From positions 21,664,833 to 21,728,832 of the forward strand of contig JAJEKV010000010.1 in the NCBI GenBank assembly GCA_021234155.1: 64,000 bases of DNA, in the 5' to 3' direction. Shown piece by piece: positions 44,401-55,919 of the stretch; position 1 is the stretch's first letter; each line of letters opens with the position of its first letter. Made by a program: the position numbers and the translations under genes. The notes under the pieces are model-generated. The model did not search any database. It saw only the letters and a program-made list of their open reading frames with translations, and was not told where the DNA came from. Origin of the DNA: Isoetes taiwanensis (taxonomy: Eukaryota; Streptophyta; Lycopodiopsida; Isoetales; Isoetaceae).

Positions 44401-45425
44401 GGATGCGTGTGTGTATCTTACGGGTGAGATTCTCTCCCGGCTCTTCGGAGGCCAGAACTACCGGGTTGTAGCTCCGTCGCTGCGCTCCACGAGCTTCAGT
44501 CCGGTGAGGACAGCGACCCACTACGGCTTTGGTGGCGGCGCGTGTGATAATGATGCGGCGGGGTGGAAATTGCGGTATGTCGGCGTTCCGGGTTGACGGT
44601 GACCGATTGGCGTCTTCTTGGGTTGTTGGGCTTGCGGCCTTTGGTGTGTCATGTCTTTGCGGCTTACGTTCTCTGAAGTGCAGGCTCTCCAACTCTTGCA
44701 AGGCACAGTCTGTCTTGCCATCTCCGCGTCGCGATCGCCGCCATTGTTCATCGCCTCTGCACGGAGGCCCTTGCCTTCTTTGGCAGCGGCCGGTCCGGGC
44801 TAGCGCATTTCGGTCCGTGCCAAATCCTTCTCGAAAGAGGAAGCTCAATCTTTGCCTCGTTAACCTCCAAGGCGGCCTGCAACCTCTGTCTTGCAGCGGT
44901 AGCCTCCTCAACTTCCAGCTGGAGTGTGGCCTGTGCTCGCCGTGGCCTCATCCACCTCGATGCGGAGCTGAGACGTGATTGCAAGTGTCTCGCGCTCTGC
45001 CCGGTCCCTGTCCTGTCTCGCAGCGTCCAGGGTATCCATTCGAGCCCGCGTAATGCTGCGAGCACTGCTTGGTCTGCTTGTCTCTCAGAGTGCACCAAGC
45101 GGATGCTGTCGTCCAGCCGGTGTGCTTGGGTCTCCAACTCAGTGATCTGTTGTTTCGCTATCACCAACTGTCTGCGCAACACGTGGGATGTTGCAGACTC
45201 CATCTCCGTCTGCAGGCCCGCAATGCGGGCACTGTTGGCCTCAACCCCAGCTTGGATGGTGGCCCAAGGTTCTGCCAACGGAGGGGGCCCTGTGGGGCCT
45301 GAGCAGCCAACTTCCGGCTGCCGAGCCGGCCTGGCTGTGTGGGCCTTGGCCCGGGCCTCCTTCTTCATGGAGGATGTCTCTCCCTTGCCCACTGCATCTG
45401 CACGGGGCCGCTTCCTTTGTGGCAA
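41414..45425 (-). mobile_element. Near full-length APE-type LINE, GC-rich, frames broken
   Basis: Read 5' to 3' on the minus strand: an N-terminal coiled coil (45425-44748, MPQRKRPRADAVGKGETSS then a Q/E/R-rich helix); a basic region ending in a C2H2-like finger, CPVCPRTF...H...H (near 44010-43940); an APE-type endonuclease (about 43900-42950, with VMLLGDFNA, DYVIVAARDV and SDHLPLYV); and a reverse transcriptase (42424-41414, with YRTIMVSSMF, FVDFAKAF, the Asp box as HADDVDVLAHT, and NLAKTKVVLISSS). The 3' part seen in the 11.2-12.2 kb copy is missing. The block is much richer in G+C and CpG than its surroundings. Many frame changes make it non-functional as written. The open plus-strand frames over this block are shadows. 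Confidence 0.85.
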
Positions 45426-45740
45426 CTCCTACTTTGGAACTGCTACTCTTAGCTTTGCAGCGATCTCAGGCATTCAAATCTAAATCAGCCAAACATCTAT
45501 CGTGCAAACAAAAGATTCCATGCACATTCCAAATTCTCATACTCCGTCCCTAGGGTTTGCCATTGGGCAACCCAGAAATTGCTGATATCACATTAGTATA
45601 TACGCCCCAAATATGCCAACTCGGCAATACACCATGATAAATTATATTCTTTGTGAAGGTAAAGCCATATCTTTCAACTCTTGATTTAAATTGAAAAAAA
45701 AAAAATGCTGGACAGAACAATTACACGTCACACTGAACAT

Positions 45741-45749
45741 AAACCCTAA
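45741..45749 (+). promoter_or_regulatory. Telo-box in the helicase leader
   Basis: AAACCCTAA lies 36 bases before the helicase start codon. Telo-boxes are frequent in leaders and promoters of plant genes for ribosome and RNA metabolism, which fits an RNA helicase. Confidence 0.55.
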
Positions 45750-45764
45750 AACCTCAACTTCACA

Positions 45765-45818
45765 ATGATAACCCTATTGCAGCAATGGCGACGCCGTGCT
45801 GCTGTAATTCTATCCTAA
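45765..45818 (+). promoter_or_regulatory. Overlapping upstream ORF, 17 codons
   Basis: An ATG 20 bases before the helicase start opens a different frame ([11 protein letters not shown]...) that ends after the main ATG. If the transcript starts upstream of it, it would lower translation of the helicase; the transcription start is not known. Confidence 0.4.
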
Positions 45819-48800
45819 TTGAATTGTCTAGCAAAACTGCGTTCCTGGGCCTCAAGAGTAGAGGTCTGCATATAGACAGATTGCTTAGTACAAGAAAATA
45901 TTCGAAGGTTTTGAATTCGGGGTCCTTATTATATTGCTTTAGTTCGCTCACAGGAATAAATAGAAAAGATACAATCCGACTAAAACAGAATAATAGCACC
46001 TTCTCTTCTTCCTCTGCCGCTTTAGAAGAAGACCTGAAGCATTTTGAGGTAATGCCTTCTAGAAAGGGAAGTCGCAGCTCTCAAGAACAAAATGGCCATA
46101 ATGTCCGTCTGGGTATCTCAAAAAAGGGTCAGCCAACACCTAAACCGAAGACTACGCCTGACATCGAGGAATCTGTGGAGCATGAAACGAGTCTAGGGCA
46201 CTTATCAGATACTAGGTATGTCGGAAGTCCTTGTACATTTGTAATGCTTTATTCTGAATACTGTCGATGTGTGAATATACAGATTTGACAGTTTTAAATT
46301 GTCACCCCTATCTATTCGAGCATTACATGAGCTGATGCATTATGAAAAGATGACTTTTGTTCAAGAAGCCACATTGCCTATGATTCTCCAGGGTCAGTAT
46401 CTCTTCCTGCTATTGCTAACGGAGGAGTCATGAATAAAGAAATGAATGATGCTGCAACATTTGTGTGGTAAGTTATCTTTGCTGGCCAAATAGTTGAAGA
46501 CCTGACTTTTGCTTGGAAAACTAGCTTTCGTTGGCTCTTCTCCATGATTTTATCTTCACTCTTTTGAGAGAATGATAACAGAAATAAAACCATTATAGAA
46601 CTGGGTTTGTGTCTCTGTTATATTGGTGCTGCTGACCAGCATTCTCAAGTCTTAAATATGTGTTGAGTGGCACATGAAAAAAAACTAGTCTCATACAATT
46701 GCAGGTTAGAAGTTTAATTCAATTCCACAATATATTTCAACATATTATTAAAAGCTGAATGTAATTTATATCTCTTGAGTTTTATATTTCAAGGCTGGGG
46801 GAAGATGAAAGATCATGTTACTAATCTGTTGTTCTACAAGCGTAGAGGCTTTGCCCATACCTCAACCAGTTTCGGTTTGTTTTGTCAAATCTTGGGCAAT
46901 TGAAAGGGAGCCCATGCCACTTTATACTCACGATGGCAGTACTTGATACTCGGATCTGTCATCCATCATCCCTCTATGACATATGAGTAGTATTGCTATA
47001 GTAGTGCCATTCGGCATTAAAATTTGATATATTCATTGAATTTCAATGGCAATGTGATCGCTATGGTTAGTCATTTAAAACGAATTCTGATACTTCAAAG
47101 CGTCAATGTTTTGGGCTTACTTACTGGCATGAAAATGTATCAGTAGTGGTATTTATATACATATGAAGCCTTTAGATGCTCTTCTTCATGTTTCTCGTGC
47201 TTGAATTCATATCTGTCTTCAAAATTTTGACAGGAAGAGACATCTTGGCTAAGGCAAAAACTGGCACAGGAAAAACAATAGCTTTTTTGGTAAGTTTGGC
47301 TTTAAAAACGTTTTTAGTAGGAACTTCACCTAGTTATAAAGTTAGGTTTTGCCATTTGATGTAATATGTAGGCAAGTACATGCTAGGAAGGTATACTGCT
47401 AGGTGTTGCAACAAGTTTTATTTTTTTGGGACTATGCAAGAGGAAACTGCATTTCTTTATTATGCTCTTTTGTCATTCTACAATTTTGTTTTGACATATT
47501 TATTGTTTCAGCTACCAGCAATAGAGACAATTTTACAATCAAAGAAGCCAATAAGAAATGTCAATCCAATACATGTTCTGGTTGTGTGCCCTGCACGAGA
47601 GCTGGCTATGCAAGCCACTACTGAAGCTGCAACGTTATTGAAGTTCCACAATGGCATGGGATCACAAACTGTAATTGGTGGAACTAACATGTCGACAGAG
47701 GCAAGGAATTTACGGAATGAGCCCTGCCAGGTTAGACCTCTTAAGGAGAATCTTATGTTTGGTCTGATTTATTTGTGGTATTTCCAACACACCTTGCTAT
47801 TTTGGGGGTTAGGTGCTAATTGCAACTCCAGGAAGGCTTCTAGATCACATAGGTAATACTCCAGGTTTGGTAAACCAGCTGAAGGAACTGAAAATATTAG
47901 TGCTTGATGAAGCTGATACCCTACTTGGCATGGGGTTTCGGAAAAACCTTCTTGACATAATTAAAGTTCTACCAAGAGAACGGCAAACACTTCTATTTTC
48001 AGCCACAGTCCCAGATGAGGTAAATATGTTCCAAGCTTCTACGTGACATTTGGCACTGGTTTGCTAACAATGTTGGATGTATTGCAGGTCCATGGAATTG
48101 CAAAAATTGCTTTAAAGGAGGACCATGATTTTGTGGATACAGTGGGCAATGATGATGACACCCATGCAAAGGTGTGAAAAACTTTATTCTTTTATGTGGT
48201 CGTTTGTACTGATTTGATGTCGGTTGCAGGTTAAGCAACAGTCATTAATAGTATCACAGGGAAAACAACTGGAAGCTCTTTTCTCATTATTGAATGCACA
48301 CATAAAGGAAGAACCAAATTATAAGGTGATATCATTATAATATGTATATCCATTTTACTTCTCTCTATAAATGGCTAATGAGTTATGTATCTTTTCCCAG
48401 GTTCTTGTGTTTTGCATTACTGCAAATATTACGGCTTTTATGGCAGAAACATTTCATATTTTAGGGTTTAATACCAGGGAAATCCATTCACGAAAGACTC
48501 AGTCTTATAGAACACGGGTATCTGATGAATTTCGCAAATCCAGAGGGGGGCTAATAATGTTCACATCTGATGTTTCTGCACGGGGAATTGATTATCCAGA
48601 TGTAACACTTGTAATTCAGGTGCGTCATTTTTTACATAAGTAAATTGCAGTATTGTTGTTTACTTTGTGATTTTGTTGCATGGCTAAAGTATTTCATGTT
48701 GTCTCTCCAGATTGGATCACCATCCAATCGTGAACAATACATTCATAGGGTTGGAAGAACAGGGCGGGCAGGCAAGGAGGGTCAGGGGGTTTTGTTACTT

Positions 48801-49208
48801 TTGCCTTGGGAAAGTGCTTTTCTTAAAGCTATCAAAGATATACCAATTGAAAGAATTGATGCTCCAGAGACATTTTCCAAAAATGACAGTTTAGTAAGTG
48901 CATTTAATGTTTATATGTTGCCTATAATTTTCTACTGATTTTGCTGATTCTCCAGACACCTCATAATCTTGACATGTACATTACCATCCTTTCAGATTAA
49001 AAGAGCTCTGTCCAATGTGGCGGTGAGCACCCGAAGCAAAGCTTACCAATCTTGGCTTGGTTATTACACATCTACAAGCGTTTTGACTGTGGGCAAAGGT
49101 GAAGTGGTAAGGTTGGCAGAGGAGTTTAGCGCTAGCATGGGACTGCAACACCCACCGTCTCTTCTTCCTGCTACAGTCAAGAAGATGGGGTTGAAAGGTT
49201 ATCTCTGA
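45785..49208 (+). CDS. DEAD-box ATP-dependent RNA helicase, organelle-targeted type, ten exons
   Basis: The exons 45785-46215, 46283-46392, 47234-47289, 47512-47730, 47813-48019, 48088-48171, 48230-48325, 48401-48619, 48711-48893 and 48996-49208 join in frame at GT-AG sites to give 605 residues. The first 60 or so are basic, serine-rich and low in acid, like a mitochondrial or plastid transit peptide. The core has the Q-motif region ([14 protein letters not shown], from 145), motif I AKTGTGKT (188-195), Ia PARELAMQ (226-233), TPGR (277-280), DEAD (304-307), SAT (335-337), [10 protein letters not shown] and HRVGRTGR (486-493). It resembles plant RH26/RH31-type helicases, which remodel organelle or nuclear RNA; I did not align it, so the subfamily is inferred. 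It is shorter than RH26. Exon 3 is only 56 bp, and intron 2 is 841 bp. All motifs are intact, so it is probably functional. Confidence 0.93.
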
Positions 49209-49384
49209 CGTCATGAGGCAAGATTGGAAGGTTAACCAACTTGAGGAACACATTCCTTGCTAGAAACATAAAGAAAGCCATCCTTTAAAATTTATGTTCC
49301 AACGGATGTTCTCACAGAAGATTTTTAGCATTTAGAAAAGTGTAATTGTATAAAAAAGATAACAATCACCATGATAAGTCACAG

Positions 49385-49668
49385 AAATATTTGACTTTTA
49401 AGAGATTGATTTGCCAAGGTCTCATTTTGCAACAAGAAATTTAGACGCATTAAATTGCTTGCTTAAATGCTATTCTTCGATAAAGATTCTTAAACTAGGG
49501 AGGTTATGAGAAATATATGACTTTTAAGAGATTGATTTGGTAATCACAAGAAAGTTTGCCTAAGGTCTCATTTTGTGGATGAGGATTGCAACAAGAAATT
49601 TAGACTCATTAAAATGCTTGCGTAAATGCTATTCTTCGATAAAGATTCTTAAACTAGGGAGGTTATAT
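49385..49668 (+). repeat. Tandem duplication just downstream of the helicase
   Basis: Unit 1 (49385-49508) and unit 2 (49511-49668) share tgacttttaagagattgatt, gcaacaagaaatttaga and attcttcgataaagattctt. Unit 2 carries about 34 extra bases. It lies in or just past the presumed 3' UTR. From 49669 to 50100 nothing else is seen. Confidence 0.85.
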
Positions 49669-50101
49669 GTGTTATTGAATATCATTTGTTGCAATTTTTT
49701 TTCCAGTTGAAATAGATTTTGTGTTATCAAGTGAAAACCACATAACATTTTCTTACCCAGTAGATCAAATCTATTTTTCTTGGGTTTTGGCATGATTTAT
49801 ATGGGTGTTTAGGTGTTTGAAATTCAAATCAAGAATTGAACTGAACTGAATTTTATCATACATGGAGACCAAAAAGTCCATAGGACCGAATATAAGAAAG
49901 AGCACATTAAGCTCATTATTACCTAGGATTAAAAATCCCGCCTCGAAAAGTTTGAATGAAAAGCTTTCGTAGCAATAGACTCGCTAAGAAATTGTACATT
50001 TGAACATGTCATCGCGATAATGCAGGATTTATTTTGTCTTGTCGAGAACTTTTAGGATAAAGGATAATAATGCAATTACTATAGGCGACTGCAAAAGCAA
50101 A

Positions 50102-51170
50102 TGTAACAGCAATTAGGTGTAGTTAGTTCAACATATCGTGAAGGGTGTCCAATGGCATCCATCTGAAAAATCTGCTTGTTTCAATTCTGAGGCGGTGTGC
50201 ACTAGTATGAATGGACACAATTGTCCTACGCCTTCTCATGGGCAGATACATAACACATATTGGTGGTGGCCATGGGAAAATGTAGGTGTAATGTGCTATT
50301 TTGACCTTATCTAAAGCACTGACATCCCCAAGCTCACCAAAGAAGCATGTTTCAAGATACTGCTTATAGCGAGTGTGATCATTATTATTTTGCACATGTA
50401 CACATCCTGCTTCTATATATTCCATCTAGAGAACCAACCTGCACGTTTTTCCTTCCAATAGGCTTTAAGGCAATGTAGACCTAGTTGCAAGGCCAGATTC
50501 AGAAGTGGAGTGTCTTCGATGTTCACTGCCTTCTGGCAATAAAGTATACATCACTTCAAAGCAGCACACTGTAGCGGCAAGGCTTCTGTTACTTGGAGGA
50601 GAATTGGGTACAGAACTGTGGATTTGACTCCAAGTGACCGAGTCTAAAACGTTTTCTAGGCCCATTCCAAGTCTTCTAAAGTGGCACGGGATATTATTAG
50701 TCCTCATACATCCACTCTCTAATAAAAGACCTGGTTCCACTAAAACCCTGAACAAGTGTACCTGATGGGACCAATCATAAAGTGCTTTGTGGCAATCGTT
50801 CTACATGGTATAAAGTGCCTTCCATCATGTTGTTACTCGTTTTTTTATTCATGTGTTCCAGTATGTCGTGATATGAATTCTATTCCAAGATATTTGTATA
50901 TTTGTACTACCTCTTTTTGACCTCGATATGTGAAGTGAGGCTATCTACGCTGTCCAGACAACGATATGACGAGTACCTTGGTCTTTGTCAAGTTGAGTAT
51001 CCTGACAGAAATTGCTCATTGTGTCCAATTGCTGTATATTTGCTGGGGTATAAGCTAATAGGTCCACATCATTTGCATATATCAATTGGCTAATGATGTA
51101 ATCAATGCGCGGTATAGGCTTTGTTGGCCGTGTTATGCAATCTGTCATGCTTCGCATGGCATAGGCTTTG
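50102..51170 (-). mobile_element. LINE 3' half, decayed
   Basis: Minus-strand pieces match the other LINEs: IYANDVDLLAYTPANIQQLD (51080-51020, where FADD has become YAND), ALYDWSHQVHLFRVLVEPGL (about 50780-50720), and MRRRRTIVSIHTSAHRLRIE (50240-50170). Frames are broken throughout. The catalytic Asp box is mutated, so it is old. A possible exon at 51298-51424 (after TTTACAG; ISYEADAKEHCNQEPRREKD) lies upstream and is unrecognised. Confidence 0.8.
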
Positions 51171-51851
51171 TTGACTAACCATTGGCTAGGATTTTAGCCG
51201 TCGCAACATGCGTGAGTTAATTTCTTGGAAATGTTTACCTAATTATTATTTCATATAATGTTTGTTATTTTCTTATTCTTTATTTTGATTTACAGATTTC
51301 TTATGAAGCCGATGCTAAGGAACACTGTAATCAGGAACCTCGAAGGGAGAAGGATGATGTCAACAAGATGGAGGTGGGAGATAATGATGGAAACAAGAAT
51401 AGGAAGCCACTAAAACCCAGCTAAAACCACATCCAGAATATAATAAAAAATCAAATGATGCTAGTGAAGATAGGAGAATAGCGTTTTCTAGATTAACATG
51501 GAAGGACGAAATTTGCATCATTAGTGCAGTAGAGGAATTGTTAGTGAAGGTGTGCTTAATGAGATCTTCATAGGATTGGATGGAAAAGACGATTCACAGG
51601 ATTTGATGGCGGATCAGGATGGGAAGAAACAGAGGTAGAATCAGAAAAAGAATCAAGGGATTTTTTCTTATGGAGGGAATCAGAGGCATCACAAAGGGAT
51701 TCATTAGAATGTGATGCAAATGCCCTGCAAAAAAGGGCCCTCCAAGCATCGGCGCTGCAAAAATCTGCCTGGAAGCTACGGAAGAGCAATTTTCCCTTCT
51801 GGTACAATCATGTCATGTTTCTAAAGTTTGTTACATTTTATTATATGAGAG

Positions 51852-51935
51852 GGATAACACCCTGGAACGAGGTTGTTATGCCCTATTATAACAAACTCGG
51901 GCCGAATTTGTTATAATAGGGCATAACTGTTATCC
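51852..51935. repeat. Nested perfect inverted repeat (cruciform-capable)
   Basis: A 21-bp arm (51875-51895, gttatgccctattata then acaaa) is matched exactly, inverted, at 51907-51927. The eleven bases between also pair in part (tcgg/ccga). Outside, ggataaca (51852-51859) pairs with tgttatcc (51928-51935). Confidence 0.9.
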
Positions 51936-52121
51936 GCCTTAACAACCTGGGCCCGAGAGTTTTATAGTGGTTTCGTGGTAGTTTTATGGTGGTTTTCATA
52001 ACCAGCTAGGTGTTTATAGCCATTTGGCATAACAAACTAGGTGTTTATGCATTTTTAATGTGTTAGTAGTAAGTGGGTAACATTCTTGCAACCAACGGCT
52101 GAGATTTGCCTTAAAACTTGA

Positions 52122-52199
52122 GGGCCAAGTTGTTAAGATGTCTTCACATAATGACGTGCAGGGCCAAGTTGTTAAGGTGTCTTCACATAATGACGTGCA
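52122..52199 (+). repeat. Tandem duplication, 39-bp period
   Basis: gggccaagttgttaag.tgtc followed by ttcacataatgacgtgca occurs twice in succession, differing at one base. Confidence 0.9.
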
Positions 52200-52239
52200 G
52201 CATATTACGCCTTTCAAAGTTTATTATATATGTTAGCAT

Positions 52240-53259
52240 ATATGTGTTAATTTTTTTTATGGTCCATTAGATGATGGTATGATGTGTAGAATATGCCAGA
52301 TCAAGGGCAAGGCATTTTACAGCTCACACCCCCGTATAGCACAACGCTCCCCATACGCCGTACACAGGTATAAAAATACATCTGGGAATCAGAAATACAG
52401 TGCCATGAACCATTGGCAGGGAAGAGAATATTTTTGCAATCAGTTCAGAACCTGGCCGAAGCTGCACAATCTGTTACGTCACACTGTACCTGAAAGCTGC
52501 ACAATGTAGCAGACCTAAACCAAGGCAGACTATCCGCTAAGACGATATAACAGAAGCAAGAAGAAGGAAGAAGCAAGAAGAGGCAAGAAGAATCAGAAGC
52601 AAGAGGAATGAAGCAAGAAGCAGGAAGGAGCAACAATCAAAATCAGAGGCAGACCCATTTGCGCACAGCCAACTATTTTACAGCCAAAGGGATAAAACGA
52701 AAATGCTCTACATTTAATTTGTTAACCCCGGACTGTATGCCAGACTGCACCTCTGTTGCCCATCTACAGCAATTACAGGCTCCAATCCCAAGCCAATGAA
52801 GATGCGCTTCAGAAACCCCAACAGGCTGCTGAAGGACCATGTCTACACCCCTCCAGCAAACCAAGGCAGCATAGCCCAGTCCAAACCCCTGCAATCCGGA
52901 AGAAAAGAGAAGAACCAAAAAAGGTGAGGCTGGGATTGCCAAGAACCCCCGCAGATGCCATCGCAGGCCTTGAGCTGAGGCAGGCCGCCCAGGTGCCTGC
53001 GTGGCCTCCATCGCCTTCTCCATCCGTGGTCCGGCCGCCTCCATCGGGCTGCTCTTAGCAGCCCCCGTGAACAAAAAGCCCTGCTATTTTCGACCATGCA
53101 AGCGCATCATGCCATAACCAAAAAAAAAAAAAAACCTCCCCCTTTTTCGGCCAACCTACGCAAGAATCTTAGGAAAGAGAAATTTTGGCTTCGGCCAACC
53201 TACGCAAGAATCTTAGGAAAGAGAATTTATTATATATACAAGAAACTTATCGCGGCGGC
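52240..53259. other. No recognised gene; GA-rich tract and an unplaced proline-rich frame
   Basis: A purine tract of aagaag/caagaag words spans 52552-52630. The plus frame 52756-53058 (IRKKREEPKKVRLGLPRTP...PPSPSPSVVRPPPSGCS) is proline-rich at its end; the minus frame over it is equally open, so neither is firm. A 44-bp-period duplication of ttcggccaacctacgcaaga starts at 53146 and 53190. Confidence 0.35.
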
Positions 53260-53274
53260 CTAGCGGCCGCCGCG
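53251..53274. repeat. GC-rich palindrome
   Basis: cgcggcggcc (53251-53260) pairs perfectly with ggccgccgcg (53265-53274) around four bases; the right arm motif occurs again near 53302. It overlaps the end of the coiled-coil fragment beside it. Confidence 0.8.
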
Positions 53275-53640
53275 AACGTTTCTCTTCCCCTTGGCCGTAG
53301 CGGCCGCCGCGGCTCTATTCCTCTGTGAAACTAGGGTTTGAATGGCATTTGCAAGGTTGTTTACTGCTCCAATTAGCCCTTCAATACCTTGACGATTAAA
53401 TTCAGCTTTGGTCTCCTCTAAAATTAATTTCCTCTCTTCCATGCCCAATATATCCCTATGTCGTTTCTCTTTCTTCTCCTCACATGCCAAAAGAGTTTGA
53501 GTCAGTTCTGATGCACTTCTTGATATTGCTAGAGCTAAATCTTCAAATCTTGATGGAAGCTTTTAGTCTCTTCGTTGAGGGAGGGACGGTGTACACCGCT
53601 CCCTTCACTTCCCCGAACTCTTTGAAGGCTCGGAACATCG
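53260..53640 (-). pseudogene. C-terminal exon of a coiled-coil or trihelix-like protein, one frame break
   Basis: The minus frame reads SRFEDLALAISRSASELTQT, then EEKKEKRHRDILGMEERKLI and EFNRQGIEGLIGAVNNLANA, ending with an alanine run and a basic tail. Upstream, VRGSEGSGVHRPSLNEETK joins it if one base is changed near 53565 (an A4 run). The layout resembles the last exon of the trihelix-like gene at 33.3-33.6 kb, but the sequences are not clearly related. Alternative: a helper protein of a DNA transposon. Confidence 0.4.
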
Positions 53641-53656
53641 AGAAAAAGTAGAAATA

Positions 53657-53767
53657 AGAAAGAGTATCTAATATAATATGCAAGAATCACGTAATGTTTG
53701 AGGCATTCCTTGGGAGAAAAAAGTAGACATAAGAAAGAGTATCTAATATAATATGCAAGAATCACAA
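53657..53767. repeat. Duplication, 75-bp period
   Basis: agaaagagtatctaatataa followed by tatgcaagaatcac occurs at 53657 and 53732. Confidence 0.85.
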
Positions 53768-54436
53768 AGATGATGTGCTTGGCTAAACTTCCAACAGACC
53801 AAAACTAGGCAATCGTGCAATCGTTCATATATGTTATGATGTATTATTCGTTAGGTGGAAGCTCCAAACCCGTTCCATCTTTAGCTAACCGGTTCATCTC
53901 GAGAAACAAACCCACACTCAACTTAGTTATATATTTAAATGCCGGGTAGTGATTGCAAGACCTAGAATGGAATCTCATAGCTATTGTCAAGAAGCCTACG
54001 TAAAGGCTATTAGTAATATTCTCTTTTTTAGTCAAATTCTAGTTCATTTCAAGAATCGTAAGATGATTATCCAAGAAGCATAAGATTATCTGAATACATT
54101 TTCACATGCTTAAAATATGACGCTATGAGATCACTATTCAGAAGCAAAGGTTATCAACAAGAAGAAGAGATGGCAGAAGAGGAGGTCTCGCCTCAGAAGT
54201 CTTGTTGTTCAGAAAGCACATAGCATTTTGTTGCTTGAGTAACAGACTTGATATCATTTAATCTACAAATATTTATGAATTGCAAGTCATGTCCGGGATT
54301 ATAGAATGACTTGAGCAGCATTGTAATGAAACGTTTAACATTATTGCAAAAGAGATTGCTTGCAAAAGACAACTCGATTTGTTGCTTACAAAATACAAAA
54401 GGCTGGACAATCGAACATATATTGATATCAAATTAT

Positions 54437-54580
54437 ACAATTGGTCTGTACATACCTCCTATTACTGTAAACAATCTTCATAGCTACTCCTAAATGCACA
54501 TACTAATACAATTGCTCTGTACATACCTTCTATTATTGTAAACAATCTCGCTGTGTACTCCTAAATGCACATACCATGAA
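54437..54580. repeat. Tandem duplication, 71-bp period
   Basis: acaattg.tctgtacatacct, ctattattgtaaacaatct and actcctaaatgcacatac recur once, with units starting at 54437 and 54508. Confidence 0.85.
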
Positions 54581-55802
54581 TTCATTATCCAAACAAAAAG
54601 CAAATAAAGGGAAACTATCATATACCTTTTTACACCAACTATGTAAAACATGGAGCAAAAAGAAAGGGCAGCTACGAAGAAAAAGCCGCGTCGCCATAGG
54701 CTTAAGCCAGATGGGTTATTCTTGCCCTTATGACCTTCACATCTGGCGACATAGGCGAAAGAAGAAAATTTGATCCTCTTGCCCGGAAGTATGAAGAACA
54801 CGTAAGTTAAGGATCAACATTCATAAAACTTGCTTTAAGCTAGTTGACATAACCGTACTTGAGTTTCTACTATAACTTTTTCAAATACTTCCGTTTCAAC
54901 AGAAAACTATTGCACATATCCGCCATCATATCATTTTACCGGATGCTAATATTAGCAAAAGAAGAGTTGGGTTCCTCCAAATTGCAAAACATGTTCAAGA
55001 AAAGAAAAAAGCCTAATACAAAGATGGGAAACAAAAGGCAAATATAGGGCAACAAAAGGCGATCCTTACCTAGCAATATAAGACGCTTGCTAATAGCAAC
55101 GCCTGAAAAACACTTCTCACTTTCAGATTTGATAAGCAGATTTTAGTCGCTTAATAATTATGGAGTTCAAAATTGAAACTTTTGAGATCTAATAACATAG
55201 AATTTAGGAGCGAGATAAACTCATACCTTAACAAATTTGAGCAACAATAACAATTCGCCGTGTTTATCTTCTCAAATGTACAACAGGATCCGTGGACTCA
55301 ATAATGAATGTAATGCATTTCAAAGAGCGTTCTCGCTTGGCAATGTTTCATAGTACTTGTCCAAATAACATAGTCGCATAAATCAATTTTTCCTACAAAA
55401 TGCATATTAGCCAAAATATAGATGTGAACTGCTTTCGATTATCCTACTCCTATATAAGTAGATAATAAGACATCCTATCAAATATCAAACATGTATTCAT
55501 ACTTTGGTCATTTCACGCATCCCGTAAAACTAAACTCTCGGCATGTCTCTAGACCTATCTACCAATGCAAGAGGGACTTACTTTTCTTATAAGGTGCACT
55601 TACGCCAGATCATTACATTCAATGATGAAAGCCAACAGCATAAAACTATTCGGATCAACCAAAGATTTCATCTCAAACCCGAATAGAAGCATGTGATATG
55701 ATAATATTAGTTTGTTAAGCATCCTCAACTATATCTTCCAAACCGTAGAAAGTGCAAAAGCTTAGCAAAACCAAAGGATTTCAATACTGAACGATCATTT
55801 AC

Positions 55803-55919
55803 CTCTGCGTTTTTCTGCCTTTGAGCTTGAGCTATAACGGTAAAAAACCCGGTTAAAGAGGCCGGAATCACCATTAAAGGGCTAATGACCACCTCTTCAA
55901 TTTCGTTTTTCAAAGACAT
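55803..55919 (-). other. Possible first exon, 39 codons, unrecognised
   Basis: The frame starts MSLKNEIEEVVISPLMVIPA, has a hydrophobic middle (VISPLMVIPASLTGFFTVIA) and ends at a good donor (GCAGAG/GTAAAT). No second exon was found. The rest of 53770-57620 shows nothing I can support beyond the repeats listed. Confidence 0.3.

Noticed and set aside
42541-45483. Many long plus-strand open frames over 42.5-45.5 kb
   Set aside because: They are opposite-strand shadows of the GC-rich LINE; GC-rich DNA has few stops in any frame, and none shows a family motif.
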